Shown: positions 1 to 7,019 of the stretch, piece after piece
Numbering within the stretch: the stretch's first letter is position 1
Layout of the letters: each line of letters starts with the position of its first letter
NCBI GenBank assembly: GCA_964528035.1
Contig: CAZGQY010000183.1
Span: forward strand, 1 to 8,123
DNA length: 8,123 nt
Reading direction: 5' to 3'
Source: CAZGQY01 sp964528035
Lineage (GTDB): Bacteria > Pseudomonadota > Gammaproteobacteria > Methylococcales > UBA1147
Notes under the pieces: generated by a model
The model's database searches: none
Told to the model about the DNA's origin: nothing
What the model saw: the letters and a program-made list of their open reading frames with translations, nothing else
Made by a program: the position numbers and the translations under genes

Positions 1-128
1 GACGGACAATAAGACAAGTCAAGATTCGTATATTATTGAATCCTCGCTCCTTACAGGTGCTGGGTTAACTTAAGTTTAAATCGGCGTGAGGCAATTGCAG
101 CAATGCAGCCTGAGAATAATAATTAGAA

Positions 129-743
129 ATGGCGCAATTTTTTCAGATTCATCCTCAAAATCCACAATTGAGGTTAATTCATCGAACTGTAGACATTATC
201 AGAAATGGCGGTGTAGTCGTTTATCCTACTGATTCTTTGTACGCGCTTGGGTGTAGGCTTGATGATAAGCAGGCATTGGATAGAATTCGAAGAATTCGAC
301 AATTGGACAATAAACACAACTTTACTCTGGTTTGTAAAGATGTCGCTCAAATATCGAATTTTGCGAAAATTGGCAACGATGCCTACAGGATGATCAAAGC
401 AGCGACCCCGGGGCCTTTTACGTTCATTCTAAAGGCGACTCGGGAAGTACCGAGGCGACTGCAGCATACCAAGAGAAAATCGATTGGAATCCGTATACCC
501 GATCATGCCGTTGCGCAATCTTTGGTCGAGTCTCTGAATGAGCCTTTGTGCAGCTCTACTTTGTTGTTGCCTGGGGAGCCGGATCTAATGATGGATCTTC
601 ATGAAATTCGTGAGCGTTTACAACATGATGTAGACCTGATTATAGATTCAGGCAGTGTCGGAAATGCACCGACCACTGTTGTGAATATGGTAGAAAAAAC
701 TCCTGAAATAATACGTCAGGGAAAAGGCCAGATATCGCTATAG
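129..743 (+). CDS. yciO: YciO, TsaC/Sua5-like (YrdC-domain) protein
   Basis: This 204-residue protein is one YrdC-like domain and is close to the E. coli YciO length of about 206. From memory it aligns with E. coli YciO along its whole length: the start MAQFFQIHPQNPQ, VVVYPTDSLYALGC at 29-42, HNFTLVCKD at 63-71, ATPGPFTFILK at 92-102, KRKSIGIRIP at 115-124, STLLLPGE at 143-150 and PTTVVN at 181-186. The family is related to TsaC/Sua5, which makes threonylcarbamoyl-AMP for the t6A modification of tRNA. YciO is a separate branch whose cellular role is unsettled, so the fold is certain and the reaction is not. No signal peptide or membrane segment is visible, so it should be cytosolic. The ATG at 129 gives the standard family N terminus, although the ribosome binding site is weak. 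An intrinsic terminator follows within 5 bp, and the gene converges on trxB. In many gammaproteobacteria yciO sits near scpA/scpB, which are not seen here. Confidence 0.93.
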   Translation: MAQFFQIHPQNPQLRLIHRTVDIIRNGGVVVYPTDSLYALGCRLDDKQALDRIRRIRQLDNKHNFTLVCKDVAQISNFAKIGNDAYRMIKAATPGPFTFILKATREVPRRLQHTKRKSIGIRIPDHAVAQSLVESLNEPLCSSTLLLPGEPDLMMDLHEIRERLQHDVDLIIDSGSVGNAPTTVVNMVEKTPEIIRQGKGQISL

Positions 744-747
744 AACT

Positions 748-776
748 TGCACCCTATGCAATAGGATGCATTTTTT
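748..776 (+). terminator. Intrinsic terminator after yciO
   Basis: TGCACCCTAT (748-757) pairs with ATAGGATGCA (761-770) in a 10-bp stem with one C-A mismatch and a 3-nt GCA loop. Six T residues (771-776) follow immediately. It starts 4 bp after the yciO stop codon, the classic Rho-independent layout, and should stop transcription before the convergent trxB. The reverse strand has no T-run directly after this stem, so it is not clearly bidirectional. Confidence 0.8.
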
Positions 777-779
777 CAC

Positions 780-805
780 AAAAAACCGGATTTCGGGCTA
801 AACCC
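780..805 (-). terminator. Possible weak terminator for trxB
   Basis: On the minus strand GGGTTT (805-800) can pair with AAATCC (793-788), with one G-U pair and a 6-nt loop. Two G residues and then six T residues (785-780) follow. It lies about 80 bp beyond the trxB stop and abuts the yciO terminator. The stem is short and mostly A-T, so this is tentative. Confidence 0.35.
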
Positions 806-883
806 CCGATCATGCTAAACAGCAATACACTATCCGAGAATAGAAGCTGTCACCCGGCTGGATTGTTCAAGATTCAATCTTCC

Positions 884-1843
884 TCAGTCCGTTGCGATAC
901 TTTCAAGGTACCGCTCGGCATCCAGCGCGGCCATGCAGCCTGCTCCAGCCGAAGTGACCGCCTGGCGATAAATCGAATCAGCGACGTCCCCTGCCGCGAA
1001 GACGCCTTCGACACTGGTTGCGGTGGCGTTACCGGATATTCCACTGTTTACTTGGATATAGCCATTATTCATTGCCAGTTGGCCTTCAAAAATCTGCGTG
1101 TTTGGGGTATGTCCGATGGCGATAAATACGCCGTGTAGAGCATGCTCTTTAATCGAACCGTCCACGACATTTTTAGTGCGCATTCCAGTGACGCCCATGT
1201 CGTCGCCGAGTACTTCTTCCAATACATTGTTCCATTCGATGGAAACTGAACCTTCCCGGGTCTTTTTCAGTAAATTATCAGAGAGGATTTTTTCTGAACG
1301 AAATTTGTCTCGACGATGAACGACTGTAACATGCGCGGCGATATTGGACAGGTATAAGGCTTCCTCTACAGCGGTACTGCCACCTCCTATGACAGCGACA
1401 TCTTTGCCCCGATAGAAAAAGCCGTCACAGGTTGCACAGGCCGATACACCTTTACCTTTGTAATTGTCCTCAGATTCAAGCCCCAGGTATTGGGCAGAAG
1501 CTCCGGTTGCAATGACCAATGCATCGCAGGTATAAATCCCGGAATCGCCGGTGAGGGTAAAAGGTTTGTTCGATAAATCGGTGGTGTGAATGTGATCAAA
1601 AATTATTTCGGTATCGAAACGTTCGGCGTGCTTGCGCATTCTTTCCATCAATTCAGGGCCTTGTACGCCGTTATTATCGCCGGGCCAATTGTCGACATCG
1701 GTTGTTGTTGTTAACTGCCCACCCTGTTCAATTCCTGTTAGCAGAACAGGACTAAGATTCGCTCGGGCGCCGTATACGGCAGCTGTATAACCGGCAGGAC
1801 CCGATCCAAGGATTAGTAATTGACAGTGCTTTGGATCATTCAT
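884..1843 (-). CDS. trxB: Thioredoxin-disulfide reductase (NADPH)
   Basis: The product is a flavoprotein that moves electrons from NADPH through FAD to the disulfide of thioredoxin in the cytosol, supporting ribonucleotide reductase, protein reduction and peroxide defence. It has 319 residues (E. coli TrxB about 321). In order the sequence shows the FAD-binding GSGPAG at 13-18, an ATG motif at 112-114, the redox-active pair C136-A-T-C139, the NADPH-binding GGGSTA at 153-158, HRRDKFR at 176-182, and the second FAD motif AAGDV at 283-287. This is the low-molecular-weight bacterial type. The ATG at 1843-1841 gives the usual N terminus. Upstream there is AGGAG (1860-1856), 12 nt away, and a closer AGG. 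The divergent neighbour is ftsK, as in E. coli except that lrp is missing, and the convergent neighbour is yciO. The gene is intact with no frameshift. Long open frames on its opposite strand are shadows. Confidence 0.97.
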   Translation of the reverse strand: MNDPKHCQLLILGSGPAGYTAAVYGARANLSPVLLTGIEQGGQLTTTTDVDNWPGDNNGVQGPELMERMRKHAERFDTEIIFDHIHTTDLSNKPFTLTGDSGIYTCDALVIATGASAQYLGLESEDNYKGKGVSACATCDGFFYRGKDVAVIGGGSTAVEEALYLSNIAAHVTVVHRRDKFRSEKILSDNLLKKTREGSVSIEWNNVLEEVLGDDMGVTGMRTKNVVDGSIKEHALHGVFIAIGHTPNTQIFEGQLAMNNGYIQVNSGISGNATATSVEGVFAAGDVADSIYRQAVTSAGAGCMAALDAERYLESIATD

Positions 1844-1868
1844 CGGTACCTAATGCTCCTAAAAAATG

Positions 1869-1896
1869 ATTATAAATATTGGACACAAAATTTCAG
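1869..1896 (-). promoter_or_regulatory. Candidate sigma-70 promoter of trxB
   Basis: On the minus strand CTGAAA (1896-1891, four of six matches to the -35 consensus) is followed by a 16-bp spacer and a perfect TATAAT (1874-1869). Transcription would begin near 1862, giving a leader of about 18 nt that contains the AGGAG. Position and -10 match are good, the -35 is mediocre. Confidence 0.5.
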
Positions 1897-2096
1897 CGTA
1901 TTGGCTACTAGTAGAGTGTAATTTATTGATTATTATTACGTCTGCAGCAGGATTTTTCCAAAACAACTTGTTGAGATGTATTCCAGTTCCCTAAGAATCA
2001 ATGACTTATGCTCTATTTATGTTATATGGTGAATAAATCTAATGTGCATAAATAATTGTAGTATGGCAATGTGTTTAGTATTCGTAAAGAGCCAGG

Positions 2097-2253
2097 AGGC
2101 TGTCTGAGAATAGAGAACCTACTGTGGAAAAGTGGATTTTGGCTCATTTTTCCGATCAAAATCGTTAAAGATGACTGATATTCACCTCTTTTAATCGAAA
2201 AAATGATCTCAAAACCACTTCCCCTCGCGACGACTTCTTTTCTCGGATAGCCT
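2097..2253. mobile_element. MITE-like 157-bp imperfect inverted repeat
   Basis: The left end reads AGGCTGTCTGAGAATAGA from 2097. Read inwards on the other strand from 2253, the right end is AGGCTATCCGAGAAAAGA. The two arms align without a gap for about 65 nt. By my hand count 46 positions are identical and about five more would be G-U pairs in RNA. The best blocks are the outer 18 nt, AAGTGG (34-39 of each arm) and TCATTTTT plus CGAT (48-60). About 27 bp separate the arms. Size, terminal repeats, full-length dyad symmetry and lack of coding capacity fit a MITE or the remnant of an insertion sequence. I see no convincing target-site duplication, and the symmetry may continue imperfectly to 2092-2258. 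The parent transposon is not identifiable from the window. A folded RNA element is an alternative. Confidence 0.6.
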
Positions 2254-2263
2254 TCTAGTATTA

Positions 2264-2291
2264 TTGAAATTATTTTTTCTTTAAATATAAT
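2264..2291 (+). promoter_or_regulatory. Sigma-70-type promoter of ftsK
   Basis: TTGAAA (2264-2269) and a perfect TATAAT (2286-2291) are separated by 16 bp. The predicted transcription start near 2298 is 17 nt before the TTG and 32 nt before the ATG possible start of ftsK. The -35 box lies 10 bp past the right end of the inverted-repeat element. Confidence 0.6.
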
Positions 2292-2329
2292 AAGATATAT
2301 TCACTAGCTAGAAATTGGTTAAGAAATTA

Positions 2330-4621
2330 ATGAGCGCAAAGAGTCCGGAAATTTCAGTTGGCATCGAGGATGATGTTTTACGCGGTATTCGAGAAGTGAT
2401 ATTGCTCGGTGTGACTGCTCTCGCGTTATTTTTACTTATCTCTTTACTTACATTTGATTTAGGTGATCCCGGCTGGAGTAACAGTGGAACCGGACAACCC
2501 ATTCATAACGCGGGTGGCAGAGTGGGCGCATGGATGTCTGACTTTTTTTTGGCGGTATTTGGTGTCACGGCGCTGATATTCCCCTTCATGATTGGGTATC
2601 GTGGAATTCTCAGTTATACAGGAAGCGCGCGCCGGCAGAATAAATGGGTGGTATTGATGCGTTGGTCCGGCTTTACTGTGGCGGTGCTTTCCAGCGCGTG
2701 TTTGGCCTATGCGCATTTTGTGCGGGTTCGTATTGCATTACCTGAAACTACGGGTGGGTTGTTGGGTGAGGAATTTGGTCAGACCCTGATTAATTCATTT
2801 GGGCTTTCAGGGGCCACATTACTTCTTTTAGCCGCTTTTCTTGCGGGTATTACTCTGGCGACTGGATTGTCCTGGATTTCTGTCATCGATTTTGTTGGAA
2901 AATATACTCTGGTCATTATTGGACAGTGCTACGGATTAATGTGTGCTTGTAAGCAATATTTTCGATCCCGCTTCGAACAGCGCCACATTGACTCCAGTAT
3001 CAAAACTCCAGAGAGGAGAAAACCGCCAGAGCCTCGCAGTTCATCCAGAATAGAGCCAGTTTTACACCTTAGCGAGAATAAAAAACCTGCTAAAAATAAA
3101 CACAAACCCATGCCATTTAAAGGTGCGGAAGGAGATCTTCCCCCGGTTTCGCTTCTGGATGAACATACTGTTCCGGTACGGAGGTTTTCGGATTCGCTGC
3201 TGGATGATTTATCGCGTCAGGTTGAGGTGATATTGGCCGACTTTGGTGTGCAAGTGGAAGTATTGGATGTTCTGCCGGGTCCGGTGATTACCCGATTTGA
3301 AATTAAGCCGGCAGCCGGTGTCAAAGTGAGCCGAATCAGCAGTCTGAGTAAAGATTTAGCGCGCGCTCTATCGGTACCCAGCGTTCGTATTGTCGAAGTG
3401 ATACCGGGTAAATCAGTCATTGGTCTGGAAATTCCCAATGAAGAGCGAGAGACTGTTTCATTGTGTGAAGTTTTGTCGTCCAGGGAGTTTGCATCCTCGT
3501 CGTCTCCAATTTCTTTGGTACTGGGGAAAGATATCAGTGGCCAATCGGTGGTTGCAGATCTTGGCAAAATGCCTCATTTACTCGTTGCTGGAACCACGGG
3601 GTCGGGTAAATCGGTTGCCATCAATACCATGATACTCAGTATGTTGTATAAATCGACGCCGGAACAGATTCGCATGATACTGGTCGATCCGAAAATGCTG
3701 GAACTTTCCGTCTATGAAGGAATACCGCACTTGCTGACACCGGTTGTGACCGACATGAACGAAGCATCAAATGCTTTGCGTTGGAGCGTACAGGAAATGG
3801 AACGGCGTTACCGGTTGATGTCATTGTTGGGTGTGCGCAACCTGGATGGATTTAACAAAAAAGTTCGGGAGGCTGAAAAACAGGGTAATCCAATAAAAGA
3901 TCCTACGTTCGATCCTGCGGGCGCATTGTCAGAAATGGATGAAGCCCCTGATCTGACTCCATTACCCAATATCGTGATTGTTATCGATGAATTGGCCGAT
4001 ATGATGATGATTGTCGGCAAAAAAGTTGAACAGTTAATCGCCCGGCTTGCCCAGAAAGCCAGGGCGGCAGGCTTACATTTGATTCTGGCGACTCAGCGTC
4101 CATCGGTGGATGTTCTTACCGGTTTAATCAAAGCGAATGTTCCCACTCGTATTGCGTTCCAGGTTTCGTCCAAAATAGATTCACGTACCATTATTGATCA
4201 GTCTGGTGCCGAGAGTTTGCTCGGCAATGGTGATATGTTATTTTTGCCTCCGGGCACCAGTATTCCGATCCGTGCTCATGGAGCATTTGTCGATGACCAC
4301 GAAGTTCACCGTGTTGTCGATTTTTTGAAAACCACGGGACATTCAGATTATCTGCCGGAAATAACTCAGGAAATCAGTGATGACAGCCCGGTCAGTGGAG
4401 GGAGCGGTTATGATTCTGAGTCCGATTCTCTCTATGATGAAGCCGTGGCTTTTGTAACGGAATCGCGTAAGGCATCTATATCAAGTGTCCAAAGACGCTT
4501 CAAAGTAGGTTACAATCGAGCCGCTCGCATGATAGAGGATATGGAGAATTCGGGTGTTGTCAGCGCAGCGGAGTCTAATGGGTCGCGTCAAGTTTTGGCG
4601 CCACCGCCGCCGAAGAACTAG
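2330..4621 (+). CDS. ftsK: DNA translocase FtsK, short-linker form
   Basis: FtsK is a septum-anchored hexameric ATPase that pumps chromosomal DNA during division and activates XerCD recombination at dif. From the ATG the protein has 763 residues. Membrane segments lie at about 22-42, 71-91, 106-131 and 160-182, with a further hydrophobic stretch near 187-205. A basic, proline-rich linker (about 212-275) leads into the alpha and beta motor domains. Walker A is GTTGSGKS at 421-428, Walker B is IVIVIDE with D553 and E554, and ATQRPSVDV starts at 587. The C-terminal gamma winged helix (about 698-763) carries RRFKVGYNRAARMIEDME, the part that reads KOPS sites in this family. The linker is about 60 residues, against several hundred in E. 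coli FtsK (1329 residues). An in-frame TTG at 2315 would add five residues. Neither start has a strong ribosome binding site and I prefer ATG. The stop codon lies inside a repeat shared with the region after accA. lolA follows after 233 bp. Confidence 0.96.
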   Translation: MSAKSPEISVGIEDDVLRGIREVILLGVTALALFLLISLLTFDLGDPGWSNSGTGQPIHNAGGRVGAWMSDFFLAVFGVTALIFPFMIGYRGILSYTGSARRQNKWVVLMRWSGFTVAVLSSACLAYAHFVRVRIALPETTGGLLGEEFGQTLINSFGLSGATLLLLAAFLAGITLATGLSWISVIDFVGKYTLVIIGQCYGLMCACKQYFRSRFEQRHIDSSIKTPERRKPPEPRSSSRIEPVLHLSENKKPAKNKHKPMPFKGAEGDLPPVSLLDEHTVPVRRFSDSLLDDLSRQVEVILADFGVQVEVLDVLPGPVITRFEIKPAAGVKVSRISSLSKDLARALSVPSVRIVEVIPGKSVIGLEIPNEERETVSLCEVLSSREFASSSSPISLVLGKDISGQSVVADLGKMPHLLVAGTTGSGKSVAINTMILSMLYKSTPEQIRMILVDPKMLELSVYEGIPHLLTPVVTDMNEASNALRWSVQEMERRYRLMSLLGVRNLDGFNKKVREAEKQGNPIKDPTFDPAGALSEMDEAPDLTPLPNIVIVIDELADMMMIVGKKVEQLIARLAQKARAAGLHLILATQRPSVDVLTGLIKANVPTRIAFQVSSKIDSRTIIDQSGAESLLGNGDMLFLPPGTSIPIRAHGAFVDDHEVHRVVDFLKTTGHSDYLPEITQEISDDSPVSGGSGYDSESDSLYDEAVAFVTESRKASISSVQRRFKVGYNRAARMIEDMENSGVVSAAESNGSRQVLAPPPPKN

Positions 4622-4645
4622 TACTCCTTTACACTTGTATTGGAG
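4616..4645 (+). repeat. Stop-proximal palindromic repeat, copy A
   Basis: This 30-bp element shares 25 of 30 positions with 8068-8097, including the first 12 (AACTAGTACTCC). It can fold as CTCC (4624-4627) with GGAG (4642-4645), a TT/TT internal loop, then TACA (4630-4633) facing TGTA (4636-4639). The ftsK stop codon TAG (4619-4621) is part of the repeat. No T-run follows, so it is not a normal intrinsic terminator. It may be a small dispersed repeat, an mRNA 3'-end element or a protein binding site. Confidence 0.6.
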
Positions 4646-4742
4646 CACATTTAGCCGATTTTCTATCGCCTCAGTAAGCTGGGTGCTTAGGATGCAAGCC
4701 ATTGATAGTCAGAACGTGTGAATAGGTTCATGGACGTTTTGC

Positions 4743-4760
4743 TGCAACATCCCTGTTGCA
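4743..4760. other. Perfect 7-bp hairpin upstream of lolA
   Basis: TGCAACA (4743-4749) and TGTTGCA (4754-4760) form a perfect inverted repeat with a TCCC loop. No T-run follows on either strand, so it is a poor intrinsic terminator. It lies 30 bp before the candidate lolA -35 box and could be an operator, a processing site or part of a repeat. The function is unknown. Confidence 0.45.
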
Positions 4761-4789
4761 TAAATCTCAATATCAATGACTTCCATTCT

Positions 4790-4817
4790 TTGTGATTTAG
4801 ATGCTAAACATTATTAT
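4790..4817 (+). promoter_or_regulatory. Candidate promoter of lolA
   Basis: TTGTGA (4790-4795, four of six) and TATTAT (4812-4817, five of six) are 16 bp apart. The predicted start near 4824 would leave about 30 nt before the preferred lolA ATG. The surroundings are AT-rich, so a chance match is possible. Confidence 0.35.
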
Positions 4818-4854
4818 TATTTATTGACCGCCTGTCGTGGGTCTGGGATGGAGT

Positions 4855-5523
4855 ATGAAAAAACAAACAGACAGGGGCGGTATGGGCCTGAGATTATTGA
4901 GCTTGCGAAGTATTTGTGGGTTGTTAGTGGTTTTTATGATCAGCTGGCATTCTGCGACTACCGCTGATTCAGAGTATCCGGTTAATCGTATATTAACAGA
5001 GACAAAAAGTTTTTCTGCAGAATTTTTGCAAATATCAATTGACGAATCCGGGAATCCTGGAAAGCCGAATATTGGAAAATTCTATTTGTCAAAGCCGGGT
5101 CGTTTCCGATGGAATTACCATTCACCCTACAAGCAGGAAATTGTCGCGAATGGGGAAAAGGTGTGGTTTTATGATGCAGACCTCGAGCAGGTTACGGTCA
5201 AGCAGATTGGTACGGCTATCGGGTCCACTCCGGCATTATTGTTAACCGGTCAGGTTGATTTGGATGACAATTTTATTATCGAGGATCTAGGAGTAAAGGA
5301 TGGTAAGGAATGGATTAAATTGATCCCGAAAGGAGATGACAATACTTTTAAATATATTGCTATTGGTGTTCAGGGGAATTTGCTGCAAGGAATGGAATTA
5401 AGCGATAATTTTGGTCAGTTAACTCGAATTATGTTTTCGGAAATCGAATTGAATAACGAGATTCCGCCTGCCATTTTCGAATTCGTCGCGCCGCCCGGTG
5501 TTGACGTATTTGATGAGGGTTAA
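4855..5523 (+). CDS. lolA: Outer-membrane lipoprotein carrier LolA
   Basis: LolA is the periplasmic chaperone that takes lipoproteins released by the LolCDE transporter and delivers them to LolB at the outer membrane. From ATG 4855 the product is 222 residues. A basic start and the hydrophobic stretch at 22-34 form a signal peptide, with likely cleavage after A37 (ATTA before DSEYP). That leaves about 185 mature residues, near the usual family size. Family signatures are KPGRFRWNYHSPYKQEIVANG (starting near 81), VWFYDADLEQVTV just after it, STPALLLTG, and the C-terminal FEFVAPPGVDVFD. Three starts are possible: GTG 4837, ATG 4855 (GGGA 6 nt upstream) and ATG 4882 (AGGGG 4 nt upstream, 213 residues). 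All keep the signal sequence. I chose 4855 for its MKK start, but 4882 is nearly as good. rarA follows after 83 bp, as in E. coli, and probably shares its transcript. Confidence 0.93.
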   Translation: MKKQTDRGGMGLRLLSLRSICGLLVVFMISWHSATTADSEYPVNRILTETKSFSAEFLQISIDESGNPGKPNIGKFYLSKPGRFRWNYHSPYKQEIVANGEKVWFYDADLEQVTVKQIGTAIGSTPALLLTGQVDLDDNFIIEDLGVKDGKEWIKLIPKGDDNTFKYIAIGVQGNLLQGMELSDNFGQLTRIMFSEIELNNEIPPAIFEFVAPPGVDVFDEG

Positions 5524-5606
5524 TAGCTTAAACTATTGGTACCTGGAGAATTTTCGTTTTCGGTATACATTTGTATTCTCGCTGAATTCATGGCAGAGCT
5601 CTATTG

Positions 5607-6914
5607 ATGGCTAGAGAAGAAAAACCACTGGCAGAGCGAATGCGTCCTCATTGCGTCGAGCAATTTATCGGTCAAAAGCATTTGCTTACCGAAGGTAAAC
5701 CTCTGTATGAAGCTATTACTGGAAAGCATTTGCATTCTGTTATTTTTTGGGGCCCACCGGGGACTGGAAAAACTTCACTGGCAAGAGCAATTGCCCATCA
5801 TTCTGATGCGGAATTTATACAGTTGTCTGCAGTACTTTGCGGTGTCAAAGATATACGGCTGGCGGTTGAAAAGGCAAAGCTATTAATAGAGCAATCTAAG
5901 CGGCGAACAATTTTGTTTATCGACGAAGTGCATCGCTTTAACAAATCTCAACAGGATGCGTTTCTGCCTCACGTTGAGGACGGTACTATCGTTTTGATCG
6001 GAGCAACCACCGAAAATCCTTCATTTGCACTGAATAATGCACTGTTATCGCGCTCACAGGTGCATGTTTTGAAATCCCTGAGTGATCAGGAATTGCTCGA
6101 GATTCTTGAAGCAACCCTGCTTGATCGGGAAAGAGGCTTTGGAAACTATGAGGTAAGCTTGTCTGATCCTGCAAAAGATATTTTTGTGTCTGCGGCCGAT
6201 GGCGATGCAAGGAAATTACTTAATGCTTTGGAAATGGCAATGGATGTTGCTGCTTCAGGGTCTGAACAGGTTAATCTTGATGACAGCCTTGTGGCTTCTG
6301 TTGTTGCAGGTGGTGTGCGCCGATTCGACAAGCGTGGTGAAGATTTCTACAATCAGATTTCTGCGTTGCATAAATCAGTACGTGGAAGTGCGCCAGATGC
6401 GGCTTTATATTGGCTTTGCCGGATGCTGGATGCGGGTTGTGATCCCATTTATCTGGCGCGGCGCATCGTGCGGATTGCGTCTGAAGATATCGGAAATGCG
6501 GATCCCCGAGCACTTCAATTAGCTCTAAACGCCTGGGAAGCACAAGAAAGGCTGGGAAGTCCGGAAGGTGAACTCGGGTTGGCGCAGGCAGTTGTCTATC
6601 TGGCCAGTGCACCGAAGAGTAATGCGGTGTATAAAGCATTTAAGGCTGCTTACGATGACGCACGTAATACCGGTAGTCTGGAAGTGCCACTGCATCTGCG
6701 CAACGCACCTTCGAAATTAATGGAACAACTGGATTACGGCAGGGATTACCGGTATGCTCATGATGAGCCGGACGCCTATGTCGCTGGAGAGGATTATTTA
6801 CCAGAGACTCTCCGTGGGCGGGAATACTATAAACCGGTTTCCCGCGGTCTGGAAATAAAAATTGGAGACAAATTACAGCGTTTACGAGAATTGGATCGAA
6901 ATAGAGGGAAATAA
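5607..6914 (+). CDS. rarA: Replication-associated recombination protein RarA (MgsA)
   Basis: RarA is a cytosolic AAA+ ATPase of the clamp-loader clade, related to eukaryotic WRNIP1/Mgs1, that acts at stalled or damaged replication forks. The product is 435 residues (E. coli about 447). It opens with KPLAERMRPHCVEQFIGQ, typical of this clade. Walker A is GPPGTGKT at 49-56, Walker B is FIDE with D106 and E107 followed by VHRFNKSQQDA, sensor 1 is IGATTENPSF at 131-140, and the lid carries GDARKLLNALE. The C-terminal tetramerisation region includes EDIGNADPRALQLA and ends in the family motif REYYKPVSRGLE. The ATG at 5607 is preferred over the in-frame TTG one codon upstream. The upstream AGAG is a weak ribosome binding site, which fits translation after lolA on a shared mRNA. 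No convincing terminator follows. E. coli has serS next and other gammaproteobacteria crcB, whereas here accA follows. Confidence 0.95.
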   Translation: MAREEKPLAERMRPHCVEQFIGQKHLLTEGKPLYEAITGKHLHSVIFWGPPGTGKTSLARAIAHHSDAEFIQLSAVLCGVKDIRLAVEKAKLLIEQSKRRTILFIDEVHRFNKSQQDAFLPHVEDGTIVLIGATTENPSFALNNALLSRSQVHVLKSLSDQELLEILEATLLDRERGFGNYEVSLSDPAKDIFVSAADGDARKLLNALEMAMDVAASGSEQVNLDDSLVASVVAGGVRRFDKRGEDFYNQISALHKSVRGSAPDAALYWLCRMLDAGCDPIYLARRIVRIASEDIGNADPRALQLALNAWEAQERLGSPEGELGLAQAVVYLASAPKSNAVYKAFKAAYDDARNTGSLEVPLHLRNAPSKLMEQLDYGRDYRYAHDEPDAYVAGEDYLPETLRGREYYKPVSRGLEIKIGDKLQRLRELDRNRGK

Positions 6915-7010
6915 AGCAGGCTTCTATGGTTGATAAATTGGTTTTTTGTGCGGAGCGTGCCCTTAATGAATACACGGCTCGGTGCAGACGAATGTGTTAT
7001 CGTGTATATC

Positions 7011-7019
7011 TGTGATAAT
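7011..7019 (+). promoter_or_regulatory. Candidate extended -10 promoter of accA
   Basis: TGT followed by GATAAT (7014-7019) fits an extended -10 element (TGn plus five of six -10 positions). I find no good -35 at 16-18 bp. Transcription from about 7026 would give a leader of some 54 nt. The rest of the 165-bp rarA-accA gap holds no gene I can support. Confidence 0.25.

Larger units (their letters stand above)
1844..2329. other. Intergenic region trxB-ftsK
   Basis: This 486-bp divergent gap contains, left to right, the trxB leader and candidate promoter (to 1896), about 200 bp of AT-rich sequence (1897-2096) in which I see no gene, RNA or strong site, the inverted-repeat element (2097-2253), and the ftsK promoter and leader. 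A 10-bp perfect palindrome CTACTAGTAG lies around 1905-1914 and CTAGCTAG at 2304-2311. E. coli has lrp at this place. I find no lrp-like frame on either strand. Confidence 0.6.

Noticed and set aside
1..128. Possible tail of an upstream gene (two plus-strand frames stay open from the window edge to stops near 66-73)
   Set aside because: The roughly 21-23 codon peptides resemble nothing I recognise and I cannot choose between the frames. No clear promoter or RNA is visible before yciO either, only a 10-bp palindrome AACTTAAGTT at 67-76.
812..1138. 108-codon plus-strand open frame opposite trxB
   Set aside because: It is antisense to the conserved end of trxB, shows no family motif and has no supporting ribosome binding site. 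It is a shadow frame.
2042..2106. 21-codon frame starting ATGTGCATAAAT between trxB and ftsK
   Set aside because: It has no ribosome binding site, ends inside the inverted-repeat element and resembles no known small protein.
4616..4624. AACTAGTAC as a trp operator half-site
   Set aside because: The nine bases equal one half of the E. coli trp operator, but the other half is missing in both copies and neither neighbour is a tryptophan gene. The hairpin repeat explains the sequence better.
4776..4967. 63-codon frame overlapping the start of lolA
   Set aside because: It runs in another frame through the lolA signal peptide and has no family features. The lolA frame is clearly the coding one.
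5524..5606. Separate promoter or terminator between lolA and rarA
   Set aside because: GAGAAT and ATTCTC form only a weak, widely spaced inverted repeat, and no -35/-10 pair has proper spacing. Co-transcription is the simpler reading.
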